Counted from the first letter of the stretch, positions 36,900 to 49,684 are shown. The stretch is DNA of 64,000 nt from Geminicoccaceae bacterium SCSIO 64248 (GCA_029814805.1 CP122393.1:496001-560000), one strand, 5' to 3'. The notes: generated by a model not told the origin, from the sequence alone. Program-made: numbers and translations.

Positions 36900-37005
36900 A
36901 CGATCGGAGAAGGATCCGGCATTCGGCCGCAAAGCTTCTTGACGGTCGAGGCAAAATCGTCAGGCTTGCCGGTCCGTCGTTACAAACCTGACTGAAATTG
37001 TCTGT

Positions 37006-38988
37006 ATGCAACTGGTAAGGCTGAACGTTCCCGTCACCGTCGGCGCGCTGGCGATTATCTTCGCCTTCGTCGCGATCGGCGTTGTCGTACCTCACGAAGC
37101 CGAGACGATCTTCGGAAACCTTCAGAGCGGTATCCTCGATCGATTTGGCTGGCTCTACATCCTGTCGGTCGCCGTGTTCGTCAGCGTCATGCTGATCATG
37201 TGCCTGGGCCGTTACGGCACGCTCAAGCTCGGCCCGGACGAGGCGGAGCCGGACTTCGCCTACGGCTCCTGGGTCGCGATGCTGTTCGCGGCCGGCATGG
37301 GCATCGGTCTCATGTATTTCGCGGTGGGCGAGCCGCTGACCCACTTCGCGGCTCCGCCGGAAGCGCAGCCGCGCTCGATCGGCGCCGAGCGCGAGGCGAT
37401 GGTCGTGACCTTCTTCCATTGGGGCATTCATGCCTGGGCGATCTACGGCGTGGTCGGCCTGTCGCTCGCCTACTTCGGCTATCGCTACAACCTGCCGCTC
37501 ACGATCCGTTCGGGCCTGTACCCGTTGCTCAAGGAGCGCATCCACGGCCCGCTCGGCCACGCGGTCGACATCTTCGCGATCTGCGGCACGCTGTTCGGCC
37601 TCGCCACCTCGCTGGGTTTCGGCGTCCTGCAGATCAGCGCCGGCCTCGATTATCTCGGCGTGCTGACCTCCTCGCTGACGACCCAGGTCGTGCTGATCGC
37701 GGTCATCACCGGCGCGGCGACGCTCTCGGTCGTCACCGGCCTGGACAAGGGCGTCCGGCGCCTGAGCGAGCTCAACCTCGCGCTCGCCGTGCTCTTGATG
37801 GTCTTCGTCCTGGCGGTCGGGCCGACCGCGGAGCTGCTGCGCCTGTTCGTGCAGAATATCGGGCTCTATCTCGACCGGCTGATCCTCAAGACGTTCAACA
37901 TCTACGCCTACGAGCCCAAGCCCTGGATCGATTCCTGGACGCTGTTCTACTGGGCGTGGTGGATCTCGTGGTCGCCCTTCGTCGGCATGTTCATCGCGCG
38001 GATCTCGCGCGGCCGCACCGTGCGCGAGTTCATCATCGCCGTCCTGTTCGTGCCGGCCGGGTTCACGTTCCTCTGGTTCACGATCTTCGGCAACACGGCG
38101 CTGTTTATCGATACGACTGTCGCCAACGGAGCGCTCGCCCAGGCCGTGACCGACGACGTCTCGGTGGGGCTCTTCCGCTTCTTCGAGTATTTGCCGCTGT
38201 CCACGGTGACGTCGTCGCTCGCGATCATGCTGGTGGCGGTCTTCTTCGTCACCTCCTCGGACTCGGGCTCGATGGTGGTGGATACCATCGCGGCGGGAGG
38301 TGCGAGCGAGACGCCGGTGCCGCAGCGGGTCTTCTGGTGCGCGCTCGAAGGCACGGTCGCGGCCGTGCTCCTGGCCGCGGGCGGCCTGACGGCCTTGCAG
38401 AGCGCCACGATCGCGACCGCGCTGCCGTTCTGCTTCATCATGTTCCTGCTCTGCTTCGGCCTGTTCCGGGGCATGAACGCCGATCTCGCCCACACGCGCT
38501 CGCCGGGCGTCGCGGCGACGGCGCACGCGGCCATCGAGATCACCTGGCAGCAGCGTCTCTGGACGATCCTGCGTCAGCCGCGCGAGGAAGAGGTCGGGCG
38601 CTTCATCGCCGAGGTCGCCGAACCCGCGCTCAATACGGTCGCCGAAGGGTTCCGCGCCCAGGGGCGCGAGGCCGAGGTCGCGCGCGATTCTTCCGGCTTC
38701 GTCTCGATGACCGTGCCGGCCGAAGGCTTCCGCAACTTCGTCTACGGCGTCCAGCACGTGGCGCACCGCTTGCCGGTGTTCACGGCCAGCGAGGCGTCGC
38801 AGAAGACGATGCGCCACGAGGCGCGGACGTTCTTCAGCGACGGCAGCCACGGCTACGACGTCATGGGGCTGTCGCGGGAGCAGGTGATCGCCGACGTGCT
38901 GGCGCAATACGAGCACTATCAGGCGCTGGTCCAGTCACCGTCCTCGGCGCTCTATGCGGCTGCGCCGGAGCACGAGGTGGCGGCCTGA
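37006..38988 (+). CDS. BCCT-family betaine/choline transporter
   Basis: A 660-residue sodium- or proton-coupled transporter with twelve predicted helices. Signatures are [41 protein letters not shown], and the aromatic substrate site in [23 protein letters not shown]-terminal cytoplasmic region of about 130 residues (from about residue 525) resembles that of BetT, an osmosensing choline importer. Quaternary amines are the likely cargo; choline versus betaine cannot be told. It ends flush against the stop codon of the convergent ABC ATPase gene, with no base between. Confidence 0.93.
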   Translation: MQLVRLNVPVTVGALAIIFAFVAIGVVVPHEAETIFGNLQSGILDRFGWLYILSVAVFVSVMLIMCLGRYGTLKLGPDEAEPDFAYGSWVAMLFAAGMGIGLMYFAVGEPLTHFAAPPEAQPRSIGAEREAMVVTFFHWGIHAWAIYGVVGLSLAYFGYRYNLPLTIRSGLYPLLKERIHGPLGHAVDIFAICGTLFGLATSLGFGVLQISAGLDYLGVLTSSLTTQVVLIAVITGAATLSVVTGLDKGVRRLSELNLALAVLLMVFVLAVGPTAELLRLFVQNIGLYLDRLILKTFNIYAYEPKPWIDSWTLFYWAWWISWSPFVGMFIARISRGRTVREFIIAVLFVPAGFTFLWFTIFGNTALFIDTTVANGALAQAVTDDVSVGLFRFFEYLPLSTVTSSLAIMLVAVFFVTSSDSGSMVVDTIAAGGASETPVPQRVFWCALEGTVAAVLLAAGGLTALQSATIATALPFCFIMFLLCFGLFRGMNADLAHTRSPGVAATAHAAIEITWQQRLWTILRQPREEEVGRFIAEVAEPALNTVAEGFRAQGREAEVARDSSGFVSMTVPAEGFRNFVYGVQHVAHRLPVFTASEASQKTMRHEARTFFSDGSHGYDVMGLSREQVIADVLAQYEHYQALVQSPSSALYAAAPEHEVAA

Positions 38989-40080
<1,092 letters not shown>

Positions 40081-40118
40081 GGGTCAGGTCTCCGAAAGCA
40101 GGCGGCGGATCACGAGGC

Positions 40119-40958
<840 letters not shown>

Positions 40959-40961
40959 GGC

Positions 40962-41906
40962 TCAGTCCTCCCGCCCGACGCGCGCCAGCGTCAGGTAGAC
41001 CACGGTGAACAGGGCGATAATCGCGAAGAGGAGCGTCGCCGCCGCCGAGCCCAGGCCTACGTCCTGGAACTCGACCAGCTGCTGGCGCGCGTAGACCGAC
41101 ATGGACATGGTCGAGGCGTTGTTGCCGGTCATGACGTAGATCAGATCGAAGACCCGCAGGCAGTCCAGCGTGCGGAAGATGATCGCGACCAGGAGGGCCG
41201 GCTTGAGCAGGGGCAGCGTGACCTTCCAGAACACGGTCCAGGCCGACACGCCGTCGACCTTGGCGCTCTCGTAGCAGTCCTGGGGCAGCATCTGCAGCCC
41301 GGCCAGCAGAAGCAGCATCATGAACGGCGTCTTCATCCAGACCTCGGTCAGGATGATGGCCAGCAGCGAGGTCGAGGGCGAGGCCAGCCACGCGATCGGC
41401 TCGCCGATCAGGCCGATGCCCAGAAGCATGGCGTTGATGACGCCGAACACGTCGTTGAACATCCACGCCCACATCTTGCCGGCGACCACGGTCGGGATCG
41501 CCCAGGGGATCAGGAAGGCGGTGCGCAACAGGCCGCGTCCGCGGAACTGAGCGTGCAGCGTCAAGGCGATGACGAGGCCGAGCACGGTCTCCAGGCCGAC
41601 CGAGACGACGGTGAACACGAAGGTGTTCGCGACCGCGCGCCACCAGTCGGGATCGGCGACGAGATAGCCAAAATTGGTCAGCCCGACGAAGCGGGCGGCC
41701 GACAGGTCGGCCAGCGTCGCGTCGGTCAGGCTGTAGGCGATCGTGCGCGCGAGCGGGTAGGCGGCGACCAGGACGAGCACGACCAGCATGGGCAAAAGGA
41801 ACAGCCAGGCCGCGCGGAGCTTCTGCCGCGTCAGGCGCGAATGGCCGGCGGGCCGCGCGTGATCCGCTGTCGGCTCGGCCGTTGCTGGAGCGGTCGACGT
41901 CGCCAT
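40962..41906 (-). CDS. Sugar ABC transporter permease (MalF type)
   Basis: A 314-residue permease with six helices after a polar N-terminus of about 28 residues. The EAA loop is CYESAKVDGVSAWTVFWKVTLP near residue 212-233. Such a pair of unlike permeases with one ATPase and one binding protein is the standard carbohydrate CUT1 importer. It starts 46 bases after the binding-protein gene. Confidence 0.93.
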   Translation of the reverse strand: MATSTAPATAEPTADHARPAGHSRLTRQKLRAAWLFLLPMLVVLVLVAAYPLARTIAYSLTDATLADLSAARFVGLTNFGYLVADPDWWRAVANTFVFTVVSVGLETVLGLVIALTLHAQFRGRGLLRTAFLIPWAIPTVVAGKMWAWMFNDVFGVINAMLLGIGLIGEPIAWLASPSTSLLAIILTEVWMKTPFMMLLLLAGLQMLPQDCYESAKVDGVSAWTVFWKVTLPLLKPALLVAIIFRTLDCLRVFDLIYVMTGNNASTMSMSVYARQQLVEFQDVGLGSAAATLLFAIIALFTVVYLTLARVGRED

Positions 41907-41952
41907 GATGATCCCGTTGCGCTCCCTTCGTGATCGCGGCCGCGGGCGCCGA

Positions 41953-43233
<1,281 letters not shown>

Positions 43234-43362
43234 CCCGAGCGTTCCCCCTGGTGTTCGGTCGGTTCTGCCGCATGGACGGCTTCGCCCGCGGCGACCGTTC
43301 TTACACAACCGACTGGGAGTATGCCCGGTTCCCGAGAAAAGGCGAGAGCGTATGGGACGGGC

Positions 43363-44352
43363 CTACAGCCGGTGCGCCGCGAGGGCGAGCGCCCGCAGCT
43401 TGCCCTGGACCATCGCCGGCGGCAGCGCGCCCAAGCCATTGCCGCCGGCCACGCTCAACCGGTCGCGATCGATATGGCGCAGGCTGGCGCGGATGCGCGC
43501 CTCGACCTCGTCCGCTTCCTCGACATATTCGTCGGAAAGGGCGAGCAGGCCGAGTTGGACGCGCGCGCGGGGCATCTCCTCCAGCCGGGCCAGGGCCTCC
43601 TGGCTCTCGACCGTCTCGAACGCGATCGCGTCGAAGGCGGCGTCCTCGATCACCGACAGGATCATCGCGGCGGGATCGGCCGGGCGCTCGCCGTCGTCTC
43701 CGGGAAGGACCGGCGGCGGGAGCGGGCGGCCGAAGCCGAACACGCGGCCGGGCGCGCCGCTCAGGCGATGGAAGGCGCGCAGCACGTGCTCGATGCCATA
43801 GGCCGACGCCTCCGCGGACTCCTCCATGGCGACCGGCTCGTCGATCTGGATGTGACGGCAGCCTGCCGCCGCCAGCGTGCGCAGCTCGCGATTGAGCGCG
43901 TCGGCCAGATCCGCGCCGCGCGCGCGGGCGTCGCCTTGATAGTGGCGGTCCTCGACAGCCGCCGCCAGGGTCATAGGACCGGGCAAGACGACCTTGACCG
44001 GTCGGGTGGTGGCGGCCTGGGCCAGACGCCAGCGTCGGGCCAGGAAGCTCTCGGCCGCCGGCCGGATCGGCCCCACGATGACGAGGCTCTGCGCCTCGTC
44101 GGCATGCTCGTCGTCGGGATCGAGCCAGGCCAGGCCGGACAGGCGGGCGAGATGCTCGATGACAGGATCGCCCAGCCAGAGGCAGCCGTCGGTCGGGATG
44201 TCGATGCCGAGCTCGGTCTGCTCGCGCACGACGACCTGTCGGGCCGTGTCGAGCACCGTCTCGCGCCCGGCCTCGTCGTAGCGGTCGAGGAGAGCCTGGT
44301 CGAGCGAGGCGGGCCGCGGGTAGCCGCCCAGGGTCGTGGTCAAAAGCGGCAT
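43363..44352 (-). CDS. MetE C-terminal-like protein lacking the zinc ligands
   Basis: A 329-residue TIM-barrel protein with the layout of the C-terminal domain of cobalamin-independent methionine synthase (TTTLGGYPRPASLDQALL at the start, LPGPMTLA, QIDEPVAMEES). In active enzymes a His-x-Cys, a Glu and a later Cys hold zinc. Here the His-x-Cys position reads RVFGFGR and the later Cys position reads LSVAGGNGLG; only FETVESQE keeps a Glu. It is therefore unlikely to activate a thiol through zinc in the usual way. Its real reaction is unknown. The gene is upstream of the sugar importer, with a 129-base gap. Confidence 0.8.
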   Translation of the reverse strand: MPLLTTTLGGYPRPASLDQALLDRYDEAGRETVLDTARQVVVREQTELGIDIPTDGCLWLGDPVIEHLARLSGLAWLDPDDEHADEAQSLVIVGPIRPAAESFLARRWRLAQAATTRPVKVVLPGPMTLAAAVEDRHYQGDARARGADLADALNRELRTLAAAGCRHIQIDEPVAMEESAEASAYGIEHVLRAFHRLSGAPGRVFGFGRPLPPPVLPGDDGERPADPAAMILSVIEDAAFDAIAFETVESQEALARLEEMPRARVQLGLLALSDEYVEEADEVEARIRASLRHIDRDRLSVAGGNGLGALPPAMVQGKLRALALAAHRL

Positions 44353-44395
44353 AACCCGTTCCTGCCGGTCGTGAACGCGGCCCGATAAGGCCGAT

Positions 44396-44407
44396 CGACG
44401 CGCGTCG
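44396..44407. repeat. 12-bp palindrome upstream of the MetE-like gene
   Basis: CGACGCGCGTCG is a perfect palindrome 44 bases before the start of the MetE-like gene on the minus strand. It may be an operator; its all-G/C-rich make-up lowers the weight. Confidence 0.2.
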
Positions 44408-44479
44408 GCGCATCGACGCTGAATCTAGTCGGCGAAGGGGCCAGCGTCCACGCGTTTGCGGGTCGCTCGCGCCGAAGGG

Positions 44480-45121
44480 TCAGGGGGCGGGCAGGATGCG
44501 GCCCTCGAAACGGCAGAGATCGACCACCGGACACCGCTCGCAGGCGGGGCGCCTGGCGAGGCAGGTGTAGCGGCCCAGCAGGATCAGCCAGTGGTGGGCA
44601 TGGCGAAGATAGGCGGGCGGCACGCGCGCCATCAGGGCGGCCTCGACCGCTTCGACCGTCTTGCCGGGAGCGAGGCCGGTCCGGTTGGCGACCCGGAAGA
44701 CATGGGTATCGACGGCAATCGTCGGATCGCCCCAGATCGTGTTGAGCACGACATTGGCCGTCTTGCGTCCCACGCCGGGCAGAGCCTCGAGCGCGGCGCG
44801 GTCGTGAGGCACTTTGCCGCCATGCCGCTCGATCAACTGCTGGCTGAGCGCGACGACGTTCCTGGCTTTGGTGCGGTAGAGGCCGATCGTGCGGATCAAC
44901 GCCGCGGCCTTCTCCTCGCCCAGCGCGATCATAGCCTGCGGGGTCGGCGCCGCGGCAAACAGCGCAGGAGTTGCCTTGTTGACGCCGGCGTCGGTCGCCT
45001 GGGCCGAGAGGACGACGGCGACCAGGAGCGTGAAGGCATCCTGATAGAGGAGCTCGGTCCGGGGCTCGGGGTCGAGCGCGGCGAGCCGGGCGAAGAAGCG
45101 ATCGATCTCGACGGGCGTCAA
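44480..45121 (-). CDS. nth: Endonuclease III
   Basis: A 213-residue base-excision repair enzyme for oxidised pyrimidines. The helix-hairpin-helix is EALPGVGRKTANVV with the catalytic lysine, the catalytic Asp is in IAVDTHVFRVANR, and the [4Fe-4S] loop is Cys-x6-Cys-x2-Cys-x5-Cys at CLARRPACERCPVVDLC. The start is TTG at 45121 (TPVEIDRFFARL follows); no ATG lies near the family start, and the frame beyond it to 45715 crosses the DUF2244 gene. It is divergent from DUF2244. Confidence 0.94.
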   Translation of the reverse strand: MTPVEIDRFFARLAALDPEPRTELLYQDAFTLLVAVVLSAQATDAGVNKATPALFAAAPTPQAMIALGEEKAAALIRTIGLYRTKARNVVALSQQLIERHGGKVPHDRAALEALPGVGRKTANVVLNTIWGDPTIAVDTHVFRVANRTGLAPGKTVEAVEAALMARVPPAYLRHAHHWLILLGRYTCLARRPACERCPVVDLCRFEGRILPAP

Positions 45122-45256
45122 GGACGGCAGTCCCCTGGGTGGGCAGACGGCGGCGACGGGGGTGAAGGACGGCCGTCGGCGACCCATGTCTGGACGGCAG
45201 CGCGGCCGGCCGTGCCGGCAACGCGCGCGCTCACCTCTGCGCGACGGTCCAACGCC

Positions 45257-45748
45257 ATGAGCACCGATAGCCCCGCGCCGGCGGCACCCGTTCTGTTCAA
45301 CGCCGTTCTTTATCCGAACCGCTCGCTCGGGCGCCAGGGTTTCCGCCTGCTGATGGCCGCGATTGTCGTGGTCAGCCTCGTCGTCGGCGGTGTCTTCCTC
45401 GCGATGGGCGCGTGGCCGGTGGCAGGGCTGTTCGGCCTGGACATCCTGCTCATCTACTTGGCGTTCAAGTGGAACTACCGGTCGGCCCGACTGGTCGAGT
45501 TCGTGCGCCTCGACAAGGACGGCCTGCATATCCGCCGCGTTCATCCGAACGGATCCACCGAGGAATGGCGCCTTTCGCCCTACTGGGTCCGGGTCGAGAT
45601 GGCGGACCCGCCCCGCCACGACAGCCAGCTGAAGCTCGGCGTGCACGGCGACACGATCACCCTCGGTGCGTTTCTTACTGCGGACGAACGCGTCGCGCTT
45701 GCGCACGCGATACAATCCGCGTTATCGGATTATCGTCGACAGCTGTGA
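45257..45748 (+). CDS. DUF2244 domain membrane protein
   Basis: A 163-residue protein with two adjacent membrane helices (about residues 30-50 and 54-72) and a cytoplasmic beta-rich C-terminal half. It begins LFNAVLYPNRSLGRQGFRLL and contains KWNYRSARLVEFVRLD and TEEWRLSPYWVRVE, all typical of DUF2244 (PF10003), of unknown function. Close linkage of DUF2244 and nth is frequent in alphaproteobacteria. Start ATG 45257. Confidence 0.88.
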   Translation: MSTDSPAPAAPVLFNAVLYPNRSLGRQGFRLLMAAIVVVSLVVGGVFLAMGAWPVAGLFGLDILLIYLAFKWNYRSARLVEFVRLDKDGLHIRRVHPNGSTEEWRLSPYWVRVEMADPPRHDSQLKLGVHGDTITLGAFLTADERVALAHAIQSALSDYRRQL

Positions 45749-46105
45749 CGCAATCACCGCAATCACATTGAATTGATCATTATGCAACCTTCGGCGCATT
45801 TTTCTCCTTAAGAGAGGATTGTTGGCGCGCCGATCGAGGCAAATTCCTTAACATTTTGCCGTATCCGATTGTTATAGGACGGGCAATCCGTAGGTAGAAC
45901 GGGCTTCGACCCTTCCGCAATTCACAACTTCAAGTTGCTGATTCGGCGATTGACTGCGCAGTCAACGGCCCATATGCGTTAGCCGCATCACGTTAATCAT
46001 CTGCCGAACGGCCGATGTGTTCAGCATGGGTTCATGATGCGCGCGTTGAACGCGATTTCTCACTCCGATCGTCATGACGTCCGTGGAATGGGGACAGCAC
46101 GGACG
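45749..46105. other. Intergenic region, relatively AT-rich, with palindromes
   Basis: These 357 bases hold no convincing gene if the DUF4332 frame begins at 46106. The region is clearly more AT-rich than its surroundings (TTTTTCTCCTTAAGAGAGG, CCTTAACATTTTG, TTGTTATAGGAC). It contains the odd palindrome CAACTT-C-AAGTTG (45925-45937), the 16-bp palindrome TTGACTGCGCAGTCAA (45950-45965) and the start-codon hairpin described below. It most likely carries a regulated promoter. Confidence 0.5.
45950..45965. promoter_or_regulatory. Perfect 16-bp palindrome, candidate operator
   Basis: TTGACTGC and GCAGTCAA meet with no spacer. A 16-bp perfect palindrome in a moderately AT-rich gap is unlikely by chance and fits a homodimeric helix-turn-helix regulator. 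It lies 140 bases upstream of the DUF4332 gene. Confidence 0.45.
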
Positions 46106-46110
46106 ATGAC
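46071..46110 (+). promoter_or_regulatory. Hairpin enclosing the DUF4332 start codon
   Basis: GTCAT (46071-46075), a two-base GA bulge, and CGTCCGTG (46078-46085) pair with CACGGACG (46098-46105) and ATGAC (46106-46110). The result is a bulged 13-bp stem with a 12-nt loop. The proposed start ATG (46106-46108) is inside the stem, and another in-frame ATG (46088) sits in the loop. It could block or time translation. Confidence 0.45.
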
Positions 46111-46540
46111 GACCCAAGACGACCGTGCCGCCGCCGCCTTGCCGATCTCGAAGCTTCGCGGCGTCAGCTACGAGGTGCGGCTGCGGCTCAAGCGCCGCGG
46201 CATCACCCGTTGCGAGCAGCTGCTCAAGATCGCGGGCGCCCCGGCCCGGCGGGCGAAGCTCGCCGAAGCGTCCGGAGTCGATCCCGAGGTGCTCCTGGCA
46301 CTGACCAAGCGCGCGGACCTCGCGCGGGTCAGGGGCGTCGGAGCGGTGTTCGGCATGATGCTCGAAATGCTCGACATCGATCGGGTCGAGCAACTGGCCA
46401 AGGCCGATGCCGCCACCCTGCACGGGCAGCTCCAGCTCCTGAACCAGCAAGAGCGCATGGCACGCCGCGCACCGACCCTGGAAGAGGTCGAGGACTGGCT
46501 CGCCCAGTCGAACGCCCTGCCGCGCCTGCTGACCGTCTGA
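46106..46540 (+). CDS. DUF4332 (helix-hairpin-helix) domain protein
   Basis: A 144-residue protein. Residues about 12-130 hold two helix-hairpin-helix-like units (ISKLRGVSYEVRLRLKRRGI and ADLARVRGVGAVFGMMLEML), as in DUF4332 proteins (PF14229), which are thought to bind nucleic acid but are not characterised. The C-terminus is helical and ends ALPRLLTV. In-frame ATGs at 46034, 46088 and 46106 are all possible; 46106 gives a normal short lead before the domain. It stands alone between two unrelated genes, convergent with dapB. Confidence 0.72.
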   Translation: MTTQDDRAAAALPISKLRGVSYEVRLRLKRRGITRCEQLLKIAGAPARRAKLAEASGVDPEVLLALTKRADLARVRGVGAVFGMMLEMLDIDRVEQLAKADAATLHGQLQLLNQQERMARRAPTLEEVEDWLAQSNALPRLLTV

Positions 46541-46571
46541 CCCTGCCGCCTTCCCTGGCGCAGCGGTGCCG

Positions 46572-47393
46572 TCAACCGGACCGGCGCGTGTCGCGCATGC
46601 CCAGGACATCGAGCATGTCGTAGAGGCCGGGCGGCCGGCCGGCAAGCCATGTCGCGGCCCGGACCGCACCGCGCGCGAAGATACGGCGATCGGTCGCTCT
46701 GTGTCCGAGTTCGATCCGCTCGCCTTTGCCGGCGAAGATCACGACGTGCTCGCCGACGACGTCGCCGCCGCGAAGCGTCGCAAAGCCGATCTCCCCATGC
46801 GGCCGCGCGCCGGTCAAGCCTTCCCGTGACAGGCGGGCCGCCTCGGGCAGCGCGACCGCGCGGCCGCGCGCCGCCGCCTCGCCCAGGGCCAGCGCCGTGC
46901 CGGACGGCGCGTCCACCTTGTCCCGATGATGCATCTCGACGACCTCGATATCGAAGAGGTCAGGCGCCAGGGCCCGGGCGACCTGCTCGACCGCACTGAG
47001 AAGAAGGTTGACGCCCTGGCTCATGTTGGCCGCCCAGAGGAGGGGCGTGCGGGCCGAGAGATCCCGCAAGGCCGCATGCGCCGCATCGTCCAGTCCGGTC
47101 GCCCCGAGCACATGCGCCGTGCCGGCTTGCGCGCTCAGCGCCGCGTGCGCCAGGCTGGCCTCCGGCGTCGTGAACTCGACGACCACGTCGGCGCGATCGA
47201 TCACGGACCGGACATCGTCCGTCGCCGCGATGCCGATCCCGGCCAGTCCTGCAAGACTTCCCAGATCGTGGCCCAGGGCCGGGCTGTCCGAACGCACGCT
47301 GCCGCCTATAAGGTCGCAATGGCCGTCCGCGAGCACTTCGGCCATGACCGACCGGCCCATGCGACCGGCGCAACCGAGGACGCCGATCTTCAT
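46572..47393 (-). CDS. dapB: 4-hydroxy-tetrahydrodipicolinate reductase
   Basis: A 273-residue enzyme of the lysine/diaminopimelate pathway that reduces HTPA with NAD(P)H. The dinucleotide site is IGVLGCAGRMGRSVMAEV (about 3-20), the active-site motif is EMHHRDKVDAPSGTALALG with His-His and Lys, and the C-terminal domain includes GEHVVIFAGKGERIELGH. Motifs and length are normal. It stands alone on the minus strand, converging with the DUF4332 gene. Confidence 0.96.
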   Translation of the reverse strand: MKIGVLGCAGRMGRSVMAEVLADGHCDLIGGSVRSDSPALGHDLGSLAGLAGIGIAATDDVRSVIDRADVVVEFTTPEASLAHAALSAQAGTAHVLGATGLDDAAHAALRDLSARTPLLWAANMSQGVNLLLSAVEQVARALAPDLFDIEVVEMHHRDKVDAPSGTALALGEAAARGRAVALPEAARLSREGLTGARPHGEIGFATLRGGDVVGEHVVIFAGKGERIELGHRATDRRIFARGAVRAATWLAGRPPGLYDMLDVLGMRDTRRSG

Positions 47394-47519
47394 GCTGTCT
47401 CCTTTCGCTGCTCTGCGGGAGAAACGGCTGCAGCGGCGGTGATGTCAAGCGGGATGGTCCGGCGCGCCCGGCGTGATCCGGGTGTGGCGCCGCGAAACTC
47501 GAGCGGAGTGGACGTTGCG

Positions 47520-48497
47520 ATGATTCAAGCCTTCTCAGAGCGCGCCGGCTCGCTCGTGCGACGCGATGCCGACGGCGACCGTCAGGCGGTGGAACAGGCA
47601 TCGTGGCTCGACCTGGCGTGGCCGACCGACGACGAGGAGCGGCTGGTCGAGCAGGTCGTCGGGCACGAGCTGCCGACGCGGGAGGAGATGGCGGAAATCG
47701 AGGCCTCCAGCCGCATGTACACCGAGGACGGCGCCTGGTATCTCACCGCGATGCTGCTGACCCGGGCCGACACCGACGCGCCCGAGATCACGCCCGTCAC
47801 CTTCGTCCTGACACCCGACCGGCTGGTGACCATCCGCTACACCGAGCCCAAGGCGTTCGCGGTCTTCGCCAAGCGCGCGGAGAAGGCGGGCGCGGTGCCT
47901 TGCATGCGGCACGACCAGATCATGATGGGTCTGTTCGAGAGCGTGATCGACCGGCTGGCGGACGTGATCGAGCGGATCGGCAGCGAGGTCGACGTGATCT
48001 CCAAGGCCATCTTCGAGACCTCAGCGAACCGGGCGAGCGTGTCGCGCCGGCTCGAGGACGTCGTCTTCCGCCTCGGCCGTCAGGGCGACCTGCTCTCCAA
48101 GGCGCGCGAAAGCCTCGCCTCGATGACGCGCGTGGTCATCTTCATCGATCAGGCCCTGCGCGAGCGCGAGGGCCAGGAACTGCGCAAGCGCCTCAAGATC
48201 GCCGGCCGCGACCTGCAATCCCTGGTCGATCACGCCTCCTTCCTGTCGGGCAAGATGGAATTCCTGCTCGACGCCACGCTGGGGCTGATCAGCATCCAGC
48301 AGAACAACGTGATCACGATCTTCTCGGTCGCGGCCGTCGTCTTCCTGCCGCCGACGCTGATCGCCAGCATCTACGGCATGAACTTCGACGTCATGCCGGA
48401 GCTGCACGCCAGCCTGGGCTACCCGCTGGCGCTGGGCGCCATGGTCGTCTCGGCGCTGGTGCCGTTCCTGTATTTCAAGAAGCGGGGCTGGCTGTAG
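47520..48497 (+). CDS. corA: CorA-family magnesium/divalent cation transporter
   Basis: A 325-residue pentameric channel-type transporter. A large cytoplasmic N-terminal domain (to about residue 260) with long helices precedes two C-terminal membrane helices (ITIFSVAAVVFLPPTLIASI and a final helix ending FLYFKKRGWL). The selectivity motif YGMNF is intact at the first helix end. The ATG at 47520 starts MIQAFSERAGSL; the open frame further upstream overlaps dapB in antisense. It ends four bases before the convergent dnaJ stop. Confidence 0.93.
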   Translation: MIQAFSERAGSLVRRDADGDRQAVEQASWLDLAWPTDDEERLVEQVVGHELPTREEMAEIEASSRMYTEDGAWYLTAMLLTRADTDAPEITPVTFVLTPDRLVTIRYTEPKAFAVFAKRAEKAGAVPCMRHDQIMMGLFESVIDRLADVIERIGSEVDVISKAIFETSANRASVSRRLEDVVFRLGRQGDLLSKARESLASMTRVVIFIDQALREREGQELRKRLKIAGRDLQSLVDHASFLSGKMEFLLDATLGLISIQQNNVITIFSVAAVVFLPPTLIASIYGMNFDVMPELHASLGYPLALGAMVVSALVPFLYFKKRGWL

Positions 48498-48501
48498 CGC
48501 C

Positions 48502-49641
48502 TCAGCCCTGGCGGCTCAGGTCGTCCCAGAAATCCTTGACCTTGGCGAAGAAGCCTTCCGAGGCCGGGTGGTGGCTCGAGCCGTTGATCTCGCCTTCGCT
48601 CGCGAAGGAGCGCAGGATCTCCTCCTGCTTGCGCGTCAGCTTGACCGGGATTTCCACGACGATCTCGACCAGCATGTCGCCCCGGCGCGCGCCGCCGTGC
48701 AATTCGGTCATCCCCTTGCCGCGCAGGCGGAACTGGTGGCCGTTCTGGGTGCCGGCCGGCACCTGGATGCGCGCCCGCGTGCCTTCGATCGTCGGCACCT
48801 CGATCGAGCCGCCGAGAGCCGCCGTCGTCATGGGGATCGGCACGCGGCAGCCGATCTGGCCGCCCTCGCGCATGAAGAGGCGATGGGGCGCCACGCTGAT
48901 GAAGATGTAGAGGTCGCCGGGCGCTCCGCCGCGCATCCCGGCCTCGCCTTCGCCGGTCAGCCGGATGCGCGTGCCGTCCTCGACGCCGGCGGGGATCGAG
49001 ACCTCGAGCGACTTGTCCTGCTGGACGCGGCCCGAGCCGTTGCAGGACGGGCAGGGGTCGGAGATGACCCGGCCGGCTCCCTGGCAGCTCGGGCAGGTGC
49101 GCTCGACCGTGAAGAAGCCCTGCTGGCTGCGGACCCGCCCCGCGCCACGGCAGGTCGGACAGGCGACCGGCGCGGCGCCGTCGGCGCTGCCGGACCCGCT
49201 GCACACCGAGCAGCCGGTGGTCGTCGGCACGCGGATGGTCTCGGACTTGCCGGAGAACGCCTCCTCCAGCGTGATCTCCAGGTTGTAGCGCAGATCGGCG
49301 CCGCGCAGGCCGGTGCCGCGGCGGCGGCCGCCCATCACGTCGCCGAACAGGTCGTCGAACATGCTGGAGAAGTCGTGGAAGTCGAAGCCGCCACGTGCGC
49401 CGGCGCCGCCGGCCTGCTCGAAGGCGGCGTGGCCGAACTGGTCGTAGGCGGCGCGCTTCTGCTCGTCCTTCAGGACCTCGTAGGCCTCGTTGATTTCCTT
49501 GAAGGACTGCTCGGCCGACGCGTCGTTGGGATTGCGATCGGGATGATACTTCATCGCGAGTGTCCGGAACGCCTTCTTGATCTCCGGCCCGGATGCCGAG
49601 CGCGTCACGCCCAGAGCCTCGTAATAGTCCCGCTTCGCCAT
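48502..49641 (-). CDS. dnaJ: Chaperone DnaJ
   Basis: A 379-residue co-chaperone of DnaK. The J domain has MKYHPDRNP with the HPD motif (about 33-35), then a Gly/Phe region ([18 protein letters not shown]), a zinc-finger domain with four Cys-x2-Cys-x-Gly-x-Gly repeats (first CSVCSGSG, last CPSCNGSG), and the peptide-binding C-terminal domain. ATG 49641 ([12 protein letters not shown]) is the family start; the frame begins 12 codons earlier. It lies 110 bases downstream of dnaK, with a large hairpin between. Confidence 0.97.
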   Translation of the reverse strand: MAKRDYYEALGVTRSASGPEIKKAFRTLAMKYHPDRNPNDASAEQSFKEINEAYEVLKDEQKRAAYDQFGHAAFEQAGGAGARGGFDFHDFSSMFDDLFGDVMGGRRRGTGLRGADLRYNLEITLEEAFSGKSETIRVPTTTGCSVCSGSGSADGAAPVACPTCRGAGRVRSQQGFFTVERTCPSCQGAGRVISDPCPSCNGSGRVQQDKSLEVSIPAGVEDGTRIRLTGEGEAGMRGGAPGDLYIFISVAPHRLFMREGGQIGCRVPIPMTTAALGGSIEVPTIEGTRARIQVPAGTQNGHQFRLRGKGMTELHGGARRGDMLVEIVVEIPVKLTRKQEEILRSFASEGEINGSSHHPASEGFFAKVKDFWDDLSRQG

Positions 49642-49684
49642 TCCTGCTGCGCCGCCTGGTTGATCGTCTGCCGTCAATGAACAA

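Noticed and set aside
44353-44479. SAM or cobalamin riboswitch before the MetE-like gene
   Set aside because: The 127-base gap has only short GC palindromes and none of the conserved core elements.
45749-46105. A tRNA or small RNA gene in the AT-rich gap
   Set aside because: No cloverleaf, CCA-type acceptor or T-loop with matching stem could be drawn; only palindromes are present.
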